From Glutinoglossum americanum (lineage: Eukaryota > Ascomycota > Geoglossomycetes > Geoglossales > Geoglossaceae), in NCBI GenBank assembly GCA_020080175.1, contig JAGHQL010000221.1:1-38061 (forward strand): a stretch of DNA of 38,061 bases, written 5' to 3'. This document shows, piece after piece, positions 11,301 to 21,162 of this stretch. The first letter of the stretch is position 1. Every line of letters begins with the position of its first letter. The position numbers and the translations under genes were made by a program. The notes below the pieces were generated by a model. It did no database searches and was not told the origin of the DNA. It was given only the letters and a program-made list of their open reading frames with translations.

Positions 11301-12326
11301 GCAGAAGCAACCTTTCTATATTCCACATCATGAGGTCCTGTAAAGCGACACATATCCATATGATTGCGTCCGATATGCTCAGAGACCTCGATAGCTGGGA
11401 GATTCAAATAGGATGATGCATCTTCGACGATCTGCAAACCTGATTAGCGGTGTAACAGGGGATATTAATGCACTTACCTTATCGCCGTTGAGGGCTGTGA
11501 CGCCAAATTGCTCCTGGAAGGAATGTATGGTCCAATTTTGTTCTTGAGCCATCGAGCCAAATTCGTCTCTCAGCTCCCTAAGGCGTTCTGCCGATGGCAA
11601 AAACGTGTTGACGATCTGCTCATTAATGGAAAACCTGAGGGCTTTAATAGCCTCTTCGGCAATGCGTTGAAGAATGCCGCGAGGGTCAGCACCGCCGTGT
11701 GGGGTGCCAAAAAACATAATACCCATCGTGGAACCAAAGATATGCTGGAGGTGAGTATGGACTCGATGGAAGCTGCTCGACCTCCGTAACATCTCCTTGA
11801 CAATAATCCCTCCCAAACTGTGCACCACAAAAAACGCTGGCCTCAATGGCTCTGCCCGGCGCTCAGCCTCTAAAGCAATTAGGAAATCCCACGCAATATC
11901 GTAGACTGTGCTCTTATTCAGGGGAGGCCCCAGCTTATGTTTTATGAGTGTATCATAACCGTAAGTCAAGACCCGCGCATTTGGGACGGTGGCCGGAAGT
12001 AGGTCTCTCGGCCAATATATAGCGGTGTGGTGGGTTTTCTGGCATGGCTTAGAGAACGGACCGAGTTTCTGTCTCTTGGCAGGTCGTTCGACTGATCTCT
12101 CCTCCTCATCGGTGCGATGCCTGGCATCTCCCTTCTGGTGAGTCCAGGTCCGCTCGGGGTGTCCGGTGAACCCATGGACAAATATAATGCTTTACAGATA
12201 TCAGAGCATGCAGCAGACACTACGTTCGGAAGCTTACTCTAGAGATGGCACGTCTGGACTGACCACGACTGTCAAGCCAGTTGGAGGGATCAACTGACGA
12301 CAGCTTGGATCGCTGGAACCATCCAT
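5318..12326 (-). CDS. SesB-like hydrolase / NACHT / ankyrin NLR with long C-terminal region
   Basis: Five exons: 12326-12238, 12189-11478, 11431-7351, 7306-6707, 6645-5318. All phases agree, giving about 2269 residues. The ATG at 12326 has a strong context (acaccATGG). Introns have donors gtaagc, gtaagt, gtatgt and gtgcgt; the first acceptor is the less usual aaag. N-terminal alpha/beta hydrolase: DIIFVHGFTGHPERTW, YWPRDLLP, nucleophile elbow HSLGG (Ser ~154), FFGTPHGG, like the SesB domain of fungal NLRs. NACHT: Walker A GKPGAGKST (392-400), Walker B CFIDALDE (495-502). Ankyrin repeats: about 958-1195. Residues ~1400-2230 match no domain I can name but read as one continuous protein across two introns. 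The family acts as a cytosolic NTP-dependent receptor in non-self recognition; function here is inferred. It is divergent from the neighbouring NLR. Confidence 0.85.
8655..9362 (-). repeat. 102-bp ankyrin-coding tandem repeats
   Basis: Seven units of 102 bp (34 codons) code the ankyrin block of the NLR. The framework TPLSWAAEKGHEAVVKLLL is nearly invariant. Two units (starting near 9137 and 9239) are almost identical in DNA. Unit four is one codon shorter (KLL instead of KLLL). Differences concentrate just before the Gly-Arg-Thr turn (KGGR, KDGR, NYGW, NYGQ, NHGQ, DNGR) and in the first helix (LSWAAEK, LWWAIGN, LQWAAEK, LSCAAGN). Confidence 0.9.
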
Positions 12327-12971
12327 GGTGTTGGTGTTGTGCTAGCGGTGAGGGCTGTATCGCGTTTGCGCAAGGGTGAGAGATTCACTACCACTCCTAA
12401 TTCTCGAGTAACTTGAGTTAAGAGCTACCGATATGTAGATGCGGGTAACAGCAAAGGGTACACCTCTGTTTTCCGCGGGTGAAGTATTGAGGTAAACTAT
12501 TCTGGAGTTCAAATCTACTCAGTGGGGAGGCTTGGCTGAAGGGCTGCAGCCTCGCTAAGTGTGGCTGAGTCCAGGGTGGTCGCTTACCGCCTCACTCTCA
12601 CGTTTAGGAGAGCCATTCTGTGAGGAGACAGGATTGCTAGTCGAGGCGGCCCCAGTAAAGGGTCAATTTGATTTCTCGCGCTCTTAGTTCTCTTTGGCCT
12701 TAGGTGGTAGTTGAACATTAGGTGCAAAGTTCTCAAAGCACCGGCGGGACTTGTCACGCAAATTTGTTCCCTTGGTGGATATGCTGAACCACGGTTCCAG
12801 GCACCGGCCACAGCCTCAAGTGCGGGTATGCATGAGCCAGTTCCGCACTTTTCCGTGACGCCACTCCGGTGGCGTTTAGCCGAGTCTGAATAGCCTCGTC
12901 GCTCTAAAGGTTCACGAGCGGGCCACTGCAGATCTACCACTATATCGACCCATTCTGCCACACATCGCATT
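12327..12971. promoter_or_regulatory. shared 5' region of two divergent NLR genes
   Basis: These 645 bases separate the two NLR start codons (12326 minus, 12972 plus), so both promoters must lie here or overlap it. A short perfect palindrome, acgccac-tccg-gtggcgt (12858-12875), sits about 97 bp upstream of the plus-strand ATG and could bind a dimeric regulator. I see no clear TATA or CCAAT box. Short open frames on both strands here look like chance. Confidence 0.6.
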
Positions 12972-15900
12972 ATGGATGGCCTTTCAGGGGCAGCAAACGT
13001 AATCGCTGTAGTCGACATATCCGCCAAAATTACCTCGCTCTGCTTCCAATACTCAGTCGCCGTCAAGGATGCGAAGGATGACATCGAACGCCTTCAGGGG
13101 AAAGTTGCCGACATCAGGAGTATTCTAGAAAAGATCAAGCAGCTATTAGATAGACATGATAAAGCACGGCTTTCTGCCACCTCGGGGTTGTCCGATTCGC
13201 TGAAGGAATGCTTTCGGGAGCTAGAAGAGTTGAAGGCAGAGCTGGAGCCAGGGAAGACTCGCAAGGCCATGAGCCGGTTCGGAGTGCGAGCTCTGAAGTG
13301 GCCTTTTACGAGCAAGCAGGTAGAAAAGATTGTTTCTAGTCTAGATAGATACGAGCAAGCCTTTGCTCTAGCGCTCCAAATTGATCAGACGTAAGTTTCT
13401 AGTTCACACCCGGTTGTAGAATAAGGTTGTTGATCAACTGTGTAGGGGCCTCATGTTTGACTTGGATCAGAAGATGAACCTGGCCAACCAGGCCACAAAC
13501 AACATCCATCAGAAGCTCGACTTGGCCAAGCTACCCATCGCTAAAGGAGCGTCTTTCGACTCCCACATGGAAGAACATAACGCAAGATGCCTCCCGAACA
13601 CTCGCACCGAGTTGCTGCGTCACATAAGAGAATGGGCGAAGGACAAAAACGGCAAACCCATATTCTGGCTGAGTGGTATGGCTGGCACGGGAAAGTCTAC
13701 AATTGCACGGACTATTGCCCAGTTATTTGCCGACCAAGGCCAGCTAGGGGCCAGTTTTTTCTTTAGGAAAGGCGAGGGGGAGCGCGGTAATGCCACAAGA
13801 TTCTTCACTACCATCGCTACAGATCTGATGGTCCGTGTACCAGGACTGATATCAGGCATAGCGAAAGCACTTGATGCCGACCCAGCGATTTCTGAGAAGG
13901 CACTGAAAGACCAGTTCGAGAAGTTGATTCTCCGTCCGCTCTCGGAAATACAACGGGCTCCCTTACCGGCTTTGGCATACATTGTCGTCATAGACGCATT
14001 AGACGAATGCGAGCGAGAGGAGGACGTCCGGGCAACCCTCCAGCTCCTTGCTCGAACCAGGGATATGAAACTGGTGTCGTTACGGATCCTAGTGACGAGC
14101 AGGCCGGAGCTCCCTATTCGCCTTGGCTTTAAACAAATGTCGGATGGAACGTATCAGGATCTGGTTCTCCACGAAGTCCCAAAGAGCACCGTTGAACATG
14201 ACATACATCTCTTTTTGAAGCATGAGCTCGGAGAGATACGAGAGCAACGCTCGCTGTCCCCGAACTGGCCTACAAGAGACCAGATCCAGGCCTTGGTTGA
14301 ACTGGCTATCCCGTTGTTTATCTTTGCTGCTACAGTGTGCCGATATGTTGGCACTAAAGGAGGTGACCCTGAAGAATACTTGAACAAGGTTATAGAGTAT
14401 CGAAGATCAACGTTCTCGCAGCTCGATCGGACTTACCTTCCCGTCCTGAACCAGTTGCTTGCTGAGCAGGAGGGGGAAGACAAGGAAACGTGGCTTTACG
14501 GACTCCGAGAATTAGTCGGAGCTATTGTCATTCTAGAGAGCCCTCTTTCTATCACTTCACTTGCACACCTTCTCCAAATTCCGCAAAAGCGAATCAGATG
14601 CCGGCTAGACTCTCTACACTCTGTTCTCAATATTCCCAATAGCGAGCATGTCCCCATAAGGCTCCTACATCTGTCCTTCCGTGAGTTCCTCACCGACCCT
14701 CAAAAGCAAGGGAAGAGTCCGTTCTGGGTGGGTGAGAAAGAAACACACGAGAGGCTAGCATCTCAGTGCCTTAAATTAATGTCTAGCCCAAACGGACTGC
14801 AGCAGAACATATGCAATCTCGCAATGCCTGGGATTCTGAGAAGCGAGATCGGTGAACGGACAATTGCTAGTAGCCTACCACCTGAGTTACAGTATGCTTG
14901 CCGTTATTGGGTGCATCATCTGGAACAGAGCAAACGCTGTATCTACGACGGGAACTCAGTCCATATTTTTCTCCAGAAGCATTTCCTTAACTGGCTAGAA
15001 GCTATGAGCCTTATTGGAGAAACATACAGATGTATTTGTATGATTAATAGCCTGCAGACGCTCATAGGTGTAAGACAGATTTTGTTGTTTTATTCTAATT
15101 GCTATGCTTACCTGTAACCCAGTCAGATAAGAGTGCTACTACCTTAAACTTCCTTCGCGATGCGAGGCGATTTGCATTGCGGTTCCGACCTCTATTGGAG
15201 GATGCTCTACAAGTGTATTCTTCAGCCCTCATTTTTGCTCCAGAGATGAGTGTAACACGGAAGACATTCACGGACCATATCCCGGAGTGGATTAGCAGGC
15301 TATCAAAGGGCGAAGATAATTGGGACGCTTGCCGTAGCATTCTCGAGGGCCATTCCGCCCCCGTCTGCGCGGTAGCCTTCTCACTGGATGGCCAGCTGGT
15401 AGCATCTGCATCCTACGACAGGACCGTCCGGTTATGGGATGCAGCGACGGGGTCATGCCGCAGCACGCTCGAGGGCCATTCCAACTCCGTCAACGCGGTA
15501 GCCTTCTCACCGGATGGCCAGCTAGTAGCATCTGCATCCCAGGATGAGACCGTCCGGCTGTGGGATGCAGCCACGGGGTCATGCCACAGCACGCTCGGGG
15601 GCCATTTCAGCTCCACCAACGCGGTAGCCTTCTCACCGGATGGCCAGCTAATAGCATCTGCATCCTACGACGGGACCGTCCGGTTATGGGATGCAGCGAC
15701 GGGGTCATGCCGCAGCACGCTCGAGGGCCATTCCAACTCCGTCAACGCGGTAGCCTTCTCACCGGATGGCCAGCTAGTAGCATCCGCATCCCACGACGGG
15801 ACCGTCCGGTTATGGGATGCAGCGACAGGGTCATACCGCGGCACACTCGAGGGTCATTCCGACTCCGTCGATGTGGTAGCCTTCTCACCGGATGGCCAGC

Positions 15901-16658
15901 TAGTAGCATCCGCATCCCACGACAAGACCATCCGGCTGTGGGATACAGCGACGGGGTCATGCCGCAGCACACTCGAGGGCCACCCCTACCCCGTCAACGT
16001 GGTAGCCTTCTCACCGGATGGCCAACTAGTAGCATCTGCTGCATCCCACGACAGGACCGTCCGGCTGTGGGATGCAGCGACGGGGTCATGCCGCAGCATA
16101 CTCGAGGGCCATTCCGACCCCGTCAACGCGGTAGCCTTCTCACCGGATGGCCAGCTAATAGCATCTGCATCCTACGACAAGACCGTCCGGCTGTGGGATG
16201 CAGCGACGGGGTCATGCCGCAGCACGCTCGAGGGCTATTCCAACTTAACCAACGTGGTAGCCTTCTCACTGGATAGCCAGCTAGTAGCATCTGCATCCTA
16301 TGACGGGACCATCCGGCTGCGGGATGTAGCGACGGGGTCATGCCGCAGCACACTTGAGGGCCATTCCGACTCCGTCAACGCGGTAGCCTTCTCACCAGAT
16401 GGCAAGTATCTAAAAACAAATAGAGGAGATATTCTTCTTCCTTTGTATTTTTCAAATATTCCCCCTTCTCAGACAAAGGAGCTATCTGCTATCTTTGTAC
16501 AAGAACGATGCATTTGTTTTAATGATGAAGCCATCCTTTGGCTTCTGCCTACCTATCGACCAAGCTGTACTGCTGTTTATGGAGACATAATTTGTATGGG
16601 GCACTCATCCGGGAGAACAACGTTTCTTCAACTTCATCCAAATAAGATAGGGATGTAG
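12972..16658 (+). CDS. HeLo-like / NACHT / WD40 NLR
   Basis: Three exons: 12972-13390, 13446-15069, 15123-16658. Donors are gtaagt and gtaaga, acceptors gtgtag and cccag; phases agree and give 1192 residues. The N-terminus (MDGLSGAANVIAVVDISAKI, coiled to about residue 135) matches the HeLo-like N-terminal domain of fungal STAND proteins, a class linked to membrane-targeting cell-death domains. NACHT: Walker A GMAGTGKST (217-225), Walker B YIVVIDALDE (318-327), then the helical region. WD40 repeats fill about residues 755-1110, followed by a closing segment (SCTAVYGDI, GHSSGRTTF) usual for the end of this family, so the gene looks complete. By family, ligand binding to the propeller triggers NACHT oligomerisation and N-terminal signalling; the ligand is unknown. 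Confidence 0.92.
15340..16410 (+). repeat. 126-bp WD40-coding tandem repeats
   Basis: Eight full units plus a final partial unit, each 126 bp (42 codons). The framework VAFSPDGQLVASAS, TVRLWDAATGSCRSTLEGH is almost constant. Units near 15470 and 15722 are nearly identical over 70 bp or more. One unit has an extra Ala codon (ASAAS, near 16035). Unit eight has drifted (EGYSNLT, LDSQ, RLRDVATG). Variable residues sit right after EGH (SAP, SNS, FSS, SDS, PYP, SDP, SNL) and after ASAS (YDR, QDE, YDG, HDG, HDK). Confidence 0.92.
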
Positions 16659-17520
16659 TTATCGCTTATAGGCCTATCGGAAAGCTAGCAATAATATTAT
16701 TCATCTTTATTATTTCTATAATCTCTATTCCATAAAGGGGCCCGGGGAATAAGATATATTTATATTTGGGAAGGACTCTTCTAGCAGGTTCTATTAATTC
16801 CGTTAGAGGTAAATACACGTGGTGAGGTTCTTGCCCCTTCCCTAGGGTTGTGATGATGACAGCAGGCTGGCCGTAGCCGTGGTTTGGCGGGTATTATTAT
16901 TAAGCAAAGTCTTCTAGATACGGTCGGCGACTCGGTACTGTGGAGGTAATAGTTCGTCTGGTAGGTAGAAGGACGATTGTATTAAGCAAGTCGTGGGCGC
17001 AGTAGGCAAGCTGCCCCTGCCAAGAGAATGACTAATAACTAGCTAACAAACTACCACTTCCACGGCATAGGAATCGCCTCTACAGTACTATACTGCAAAG
17101 TAATAGATTACAATACTACAGCCGTAAACGCTTAGTAAGGCGACTGGGCAAGGGCCAGGGCGAACTTTTGAAGGGAATATGTTCAGGCGGGAAGGCGATT
17201 TCGCTAGCTACTGTATGTTTTCTGACGTTCACAGAAACTAAACTTAGGGGGAGCTCATTCCAGCTCTAATCCCAAGCAGCGATTGTTCCCGTTTTCTTTC
17301 GGGAGCCAACCAATAACGAAGCTATTTAGAAATATCTATTGGCTAGATCTAGCAATTGTGCTTCACGAGGGGTTCTGGACCGTTCCGGTGGACACTTATC
17401 CCATAAGTAACCGATAGGAACGAAAGCCATGACCTTAAATTCATCAAATCTCAGAAATTTTTTGAATCTCCGGGTGCAAAGGAATGAAACCTGTTTATTC
17501 CTCAAGAGTGGAAAGGGAAG
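16659..17520. other. intergenic downstream of WD40 NLR
   Basis: AT-richer sequence with no gene recognised. It carries the second arm of the inverted dispersed repeat (16933-17090) and a short GC palindrome (ggggcccgggg, near 16737). No other structure is seen. Confidence 0.5.
16933..17090. repeat. inverted dispersed repeat, arm 2
   Basis: Reverse-complement partner of 3192-3341. Shared words read here as ggtactgtgg, gttcgtctggta, gtagaaggacga, ttaagcaagtcgtggg, gagaatga and taataactagctaa. The pair bounds a 13.6 kb segment holding both Tc1 relics and both NLR genes. Confidence 0.75.
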
Positions 17521-17544
17521 AAAGGGAAAAGACAGTTTTTTGCA

Positions 17545-17752
17545 CTGTGTTCGGTTGAAAGAGGATCTGGAGAAGATCGAAGCTAATCGTGTCTTCTTCT
17601 AGGAGGGCATTGAAACACTTGAGCGTCGCGTCATAGTGATCAGTGAGATATTGTATCAACAATTGGGGATGCTGGATACTCGAGTCCGTGCCGTGAATTG
17701 CTTGATATGCTTTCAATTGAGGTAAATAGTTGAGTACGAGAGCCGGGTAGAC
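17545..17752 (-). pseudogene. exon relic of a DUF7025/AAA ATPase-type gene
   Basis: The minus strand from 17752 (just after a tttag acceptor-like site) to about 17545 reads VYPALVLNYLPQLKAYQAI, then HPQLLIQYLTDHYDATLKCF and FDLLQILFQPNT. This matches, from memory, the N-terminal region of fungal AAA-ATPase proteins that carry DUF7025 (pattern F-D-L-L-x-x-L-F-x-P-N-T). After FQPNTV the reading loses similarity and hits a stop. No AAA module is found nearby, so I read it as an isolated exon of a broken or deleted gene. Confidence 0.5.
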
Positions 17753-19476
17753 CTAAAGCGAAAGTTAGGACGAACCGAAAATGCCCCGCCCCCCTCAGAA
17801 GGCGAGGCTTTTGCTTACTGATGGTTAGAAGGAGTGAGGGCCTTTCACGATCGTCTAGTTATGGTTTATCGGTGACTTTTACGATCGAATCCCATCTAAC
17901 ACTATTTATATCGCTAAAGATAAAAACAACAAGGAGGTCCTAGCTGTATTTCCATGCGGCTTGGAGTGTGTCTGTGGTAAAGCGCAGGGGTACTGGTACA
18001 TTGATGACACAAGATACAATCTTTATCAATATGCTCAAATTGCACCGACCTCATCCTTCCTACCATCTCGTTTAGGCAGGTGAGTGTTGTGGATATGCTG
18101 CGCGGCCGCTGGAACGGCATTAATGTGGCGTTGTCGCAGGAAGGCGGGCCACGGCACCCGGAACACGGAATAGGAGCAACGTGTTTTAGGTTGCCCCTAT
18201 TTGCGCCCGAGGGGCGCGACCCCGAAGACACACATAAGGTGCCTGGATGCACCATGTAGAATAGCCAGTCGTTACAGCAGTCATTAAATAGTCAATAGAA
18301 TTGATTCTACATACAATTGTGTGTCTACGTATCCGTGCCCGCGAAACGACGTCTAGTGACGTCATACATACCGAACTCCTCCACCATACCGCGAGAATCG
18401 ACATAGCCTACCATAAATACGTTAACTTTGTCTCCCAGCGCGCGGGATGGGCTGGTTCTTGAGCACTAGCAATATTCAAGTTTGGCAGGTCACTGCGTTG
18501 ATATGTACGATTCAAGGTACAGCTTGCGTCCGCGGCTTCCATTTTCTTGGATGCGGCTGGGCAGAAGCAAGGCCCAGCTTTGAAACTGGAGGGAGCTAGC
18601 TATGTCGGACTTCCGTTCTCCCAAATAAGGAAAGCGGGCAGGGTGATTTAGTGGATGTGACGAGTCATACAATAATAGTCTGCCAGTCAGGTAGCGGATC
18701 ACGGACCTTTGACCCGCAACTGAGGGCATGTGGTTGGCGCCTTCAGGCGAGAATCTAAGGCGGCTACGAATCCGCGTGGGAGTTTGGTGATTGGGTTTGC
18801 TAGTGAGGTACGTAAACCCGTAGATCCGCTTTTTCATTTTCATTTTGTATCTTCTTTTCTTTTCTCGTTTTCTGGCTGATTGCAATGTTATAAGAGCTGG
18901 TTGGGGTGACGTAGTGATACGGAGTGGTCTGCAGAGTACGGAGTCCGATTGTCTGCCTAAGTTATGCAGAGCACTTTTTAATCCTACTGAGGGTTATGCC
19001 GATAGGATGGCTCCCGTTTGGCATCCCTCCTGTTCCTCCCAGTTTCCTAGCTGGCTTGCCATTCATTCACCGAATGCTAACGTTATGAGATTTTTGTTGC
19101 AAGACTCCAGCTCCATCATATACGCAAGGGATTATCGAAGCCACTGCTTCCCCTTCAATTAGAGTATTCCCAAATTAATAGCTCCCAGATGTCATCCACT
19201 TCTTCCAGCCCATTGACATCCCACCCTGTCTACAGCACCAGTTACACCAGCAGGCGTCGTCTCCGATTCTTGCTTTGTGGTCTAACCACCTCAGGCATTT
19301 GTACAAAACACAGCATCTGGTTCGGATAACCTCGTCTGTACTCCTCTCAGAGTTTCATCTATTATGCCACATGGGGTAAAGAAGTCCACGCCGCCTTCTC
19401 GCGAGACTGTATAGCGTTTTTGACGAAAGAGCCCTTGCATATGTGGCCTGGTAAGGGGTTGCGCATTCTAGACCAA
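17753..19476. other. gene-poor stretch with one orphan exon
   Basis: Apart from the candidate exon at 17859-18079, nothing is recognised. Open frames at 18490-18885 (minus, 131 codons) and 18845-19162 (plus, 105 codons) lack domain features and have skewed composition, so I do not call them genes. A pyrimidine-rich tract lies at about 18830-18870. Confidence 0.4.
17859..18079 (+). pseudogene. orphan coding-like exon, family not established
   Basis: Between an acceptor-like gtctag and a strong donor (GCAG|GTGAGT) an open frame reads LWFIGDFYDRIPSNTIYIAK, then VLAVFPCGLECVCGKAQGYW and YIDDTRYNLYQYAQI. The composition is that of a globular protein. It faintly recalls fungal proteins of the 2OG-Fe(II) oxygenase kind, but I cannot support that from the sequence. 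Downstream, after a possible acceptor near 18140, the readings soon stop. It is probably a relic of a lost gene. Confidence 0.3.
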
Positions 19477-20460
19477 TTAGGGGACTCGTCGTTCATTGCG
19501 TTTCCATTGCGCCTCCTCTACCCTCCCGATGAACATCTCCGGAAGTGGTTTTCGCCGTTTATCTTCGATGATTACGATATTAGAGCTGACCTGTAGGTAT
19601 CGATCTCGAAACTTCTCCCATAAAGGCTGGCCTGGGCGAGGGTAGAATGGGTCGTTCCTTAAAAAAGCGGTGACGGCTTGATCAACGCCTTTCGCATCCA
19701 TTGTCATCCACCTGCAACAGTCAAAGTCAAGCAACCACATAGTGTGGCCCCCGAGGGCATTCGATAGCCTAGGTTGGGTGCCGTTGCGTGGTGGAGCCAG
19801 GACAAATTCGACGTCGTTCGCATCCAATCCTCCATACCAGTGAATCATTGCCAGAGTCTCAGCCATCATCTCAGCGCATGTCGTAATGTCGGCACCAATG
19901 CCCAAATCCTCCATCTGATCCTCATGGAGCGGGAAATTACGGAGAGAGAAAGCCTTGTATCGCGATGGCCAGTCTTTGTTGCTAGGGGTAATACGCCGTC
20001 TACCAAGATAAGGCCGGATTAGGCAGTCCTGGTTGGCATCGCTAGCCTTGATCTCCGAAATAAGTGGCGTGGGACAGTACTCGTCGATTAGAAATTCCCT
20101 GATGTTCTGAGGTAAGGGTGGGATGCGCTCTGAATGGAGAACGTTGCATGGCGAGTAGCCTCGCGGAAAGCTGGTGAGGTTTTTGTTCCACCATTCTTGG
20201 TCTGTAGCTTCTATGAAACGATAGCATTGCGGAACCTGGATATGTAGAGACAAATCGGTATCCCCTAGCCCAGTCAATCGATCCAAGCTTTCGAGAACAC
20301 GCATATGCATCTCAAAGTCGTTGAATAGCGATCTCCCAGGACCGCCGTCTTCTCTCTTAAACGCAGAGGGATCTCCTTGCGTAGGTGCCCAGACGGATCC
20401 GCAAAAGCCGGCACCAATCCGCCGTAATTCGAGCATGTTCGATGCCCCTACTGTGTGCAT
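19477..20460 (-). CDS. DUF3669 domain protein
   Basis: Single exon of 327 codons starting at the ATG at 20460 (aaaaccATGc); the open frame runs further upstream but without an ATG. The opening LRRIGAGFCGSVWAP resembles a kinase-like glycine loop. Typical DUF3669 blocks follow: AFKREDGGPGRSLFNDFEMH, VPQCYRFI, ERIPPLPQNIR, CLIRPYLGRRR, LRNFPLHEDQME, MAETLAMIHWYGGLDANDVE, MWLLDFDCCRWM and AFLRNDPFYPRP, ending near FIGRVEE. The family is common in filamentous ascomycetes. DANDVEF and LDFDCC suggest a phosphotransferase-like fold, but the biochemical role is not established. The gene is intact and stands alone between relics and the transposon-rich half. Confidence 0.85.
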   Translation of the reverse strand: MHTVGASNMLELRRIGAGFCGSVWAPTQGDPSAFKREDGGPGRSLFNDFEMHMRVLESLDRLTGLGDTDLSLHIQVPQCYRFIEATDQEWWNKNLTSFPRGYSPCNVLHSERIPPLPQNIREFLIDEYCPTPLISEIKASDANQDCLIRPYLGRRRITPSNKDWPSRYKAFSLRNFPLHEDQMEDLGIGADITTCAEMMAETLAMIHWYGGLDANDVEFVLAPPRNGTQPRLSNALGGHTMWLLDFDCCRWMTMDAKGVDQAVTAFLRNDPFYPRPGQPLWEKFRDRYLQVSSNIVIIEDKRRKPLPEMFIGRVEEAQWKRNERRVP

Positions 20461-21083
20461 GGTTTTAGATACGTGGGGTAAGTTTGAGTGATGGTGGTTG
20501 GTGGCGGGGGGTTGCTTTGCGTAGAGTAATAGTGACAAAGGTACCGGGATCGATGCCGTTGGGACATTGTGCAACCCAACGGTTCATACGGTTGCTCAAC
20601 AAGACGTCACTAACGCTCAACGCTGCGGAAGGAGTCCGGGCCACCAGCATGGCCCTAGCAGGGGCGTGTCCCCACGCAATCGGTCGAGGGCGTTGTTTCT
20701 AGAAATTTACCACATATCAAGATCACTGTGCATGGTAAAATACATTCCATTCTTGTCGTTGTATTGTGTAGTAACGCACAATGCCGGCCCAGTGCAGGTC
20801 TTAAAATGGTCCGTCTTGGTCCATATCCAAATCTCCAAGGACTTCGACGTTCTCAACGCTTACGCCGAGGCCTTAAAGATTGAGCATCGGAAGGAGAACT
20901 GTCCTTGAACGGACTTTATAGTCTCCCCTAGACCGGAAGGGGGACCTGGCGCCCTTTATTTCTGGAACTGGGCTCATTTTCGGCTCAAAACTCGCCGGGC
21001 TATGTTTGGAGTGCCAGTGCGGGATGTTGGAGGAAAGGGATCCTTACGGAGCCTTGGGTGACGGCAAAACAGCGCTAACCGGG
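20461..21083. other. intergenic, no gene assigned
   Basis: Upstream region of the DUF3669 gene and left flank of the Fot1-type element. A plus-strand frame ending at 20908 has a protein-like tail (ISKDFDVLNAYAEALKIEH) and might be the last exon of a lost gene, but I cannot identify it. Confidence 0.4.
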
Positions 21084-21085
21084 TA

Positions 21086-21130
21086 ACGTACTCCACAAGC
21101 AAGTGGCACCAACAAGCGTGTGGCACCACC
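21086..21130 (+). repeat. left TIR of the Fot1-type element
   Basis: About 45 bp beginning acgtactccacaagcaag and containing gtggcacca twice. Its reverse complement matches 23234-23278 with a handful of transitions. Confidence 0.9.
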
Positions 21131-21162
21131 AAAACCGCGACGCGTCTCTGATAATAACTACG

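Noticed and set aside
12584-13084. 166-codon minus-strand frame across the shared 5' region and the start of the WD40 NLR
   Set aside because: It runs antisense to the first exon and shows no domain.
15560-16276. Long open frame in a second plus-strand frame, plus several minus-strand frames, across the WD40 block
   Set aside because: Shadow frames produced by the 126-bp periodic DNA; the WD40 frame explains the region.
18661-18790. Possible tRNA-like fold
   Set aside because: No acceptor stem or T-arm consensus could be placed.
18490-18885. 131-codon minus-strand frame
   Set aside because: No recognisable domain, skewed Lys/Arg start and no splice or start context; probably chance.
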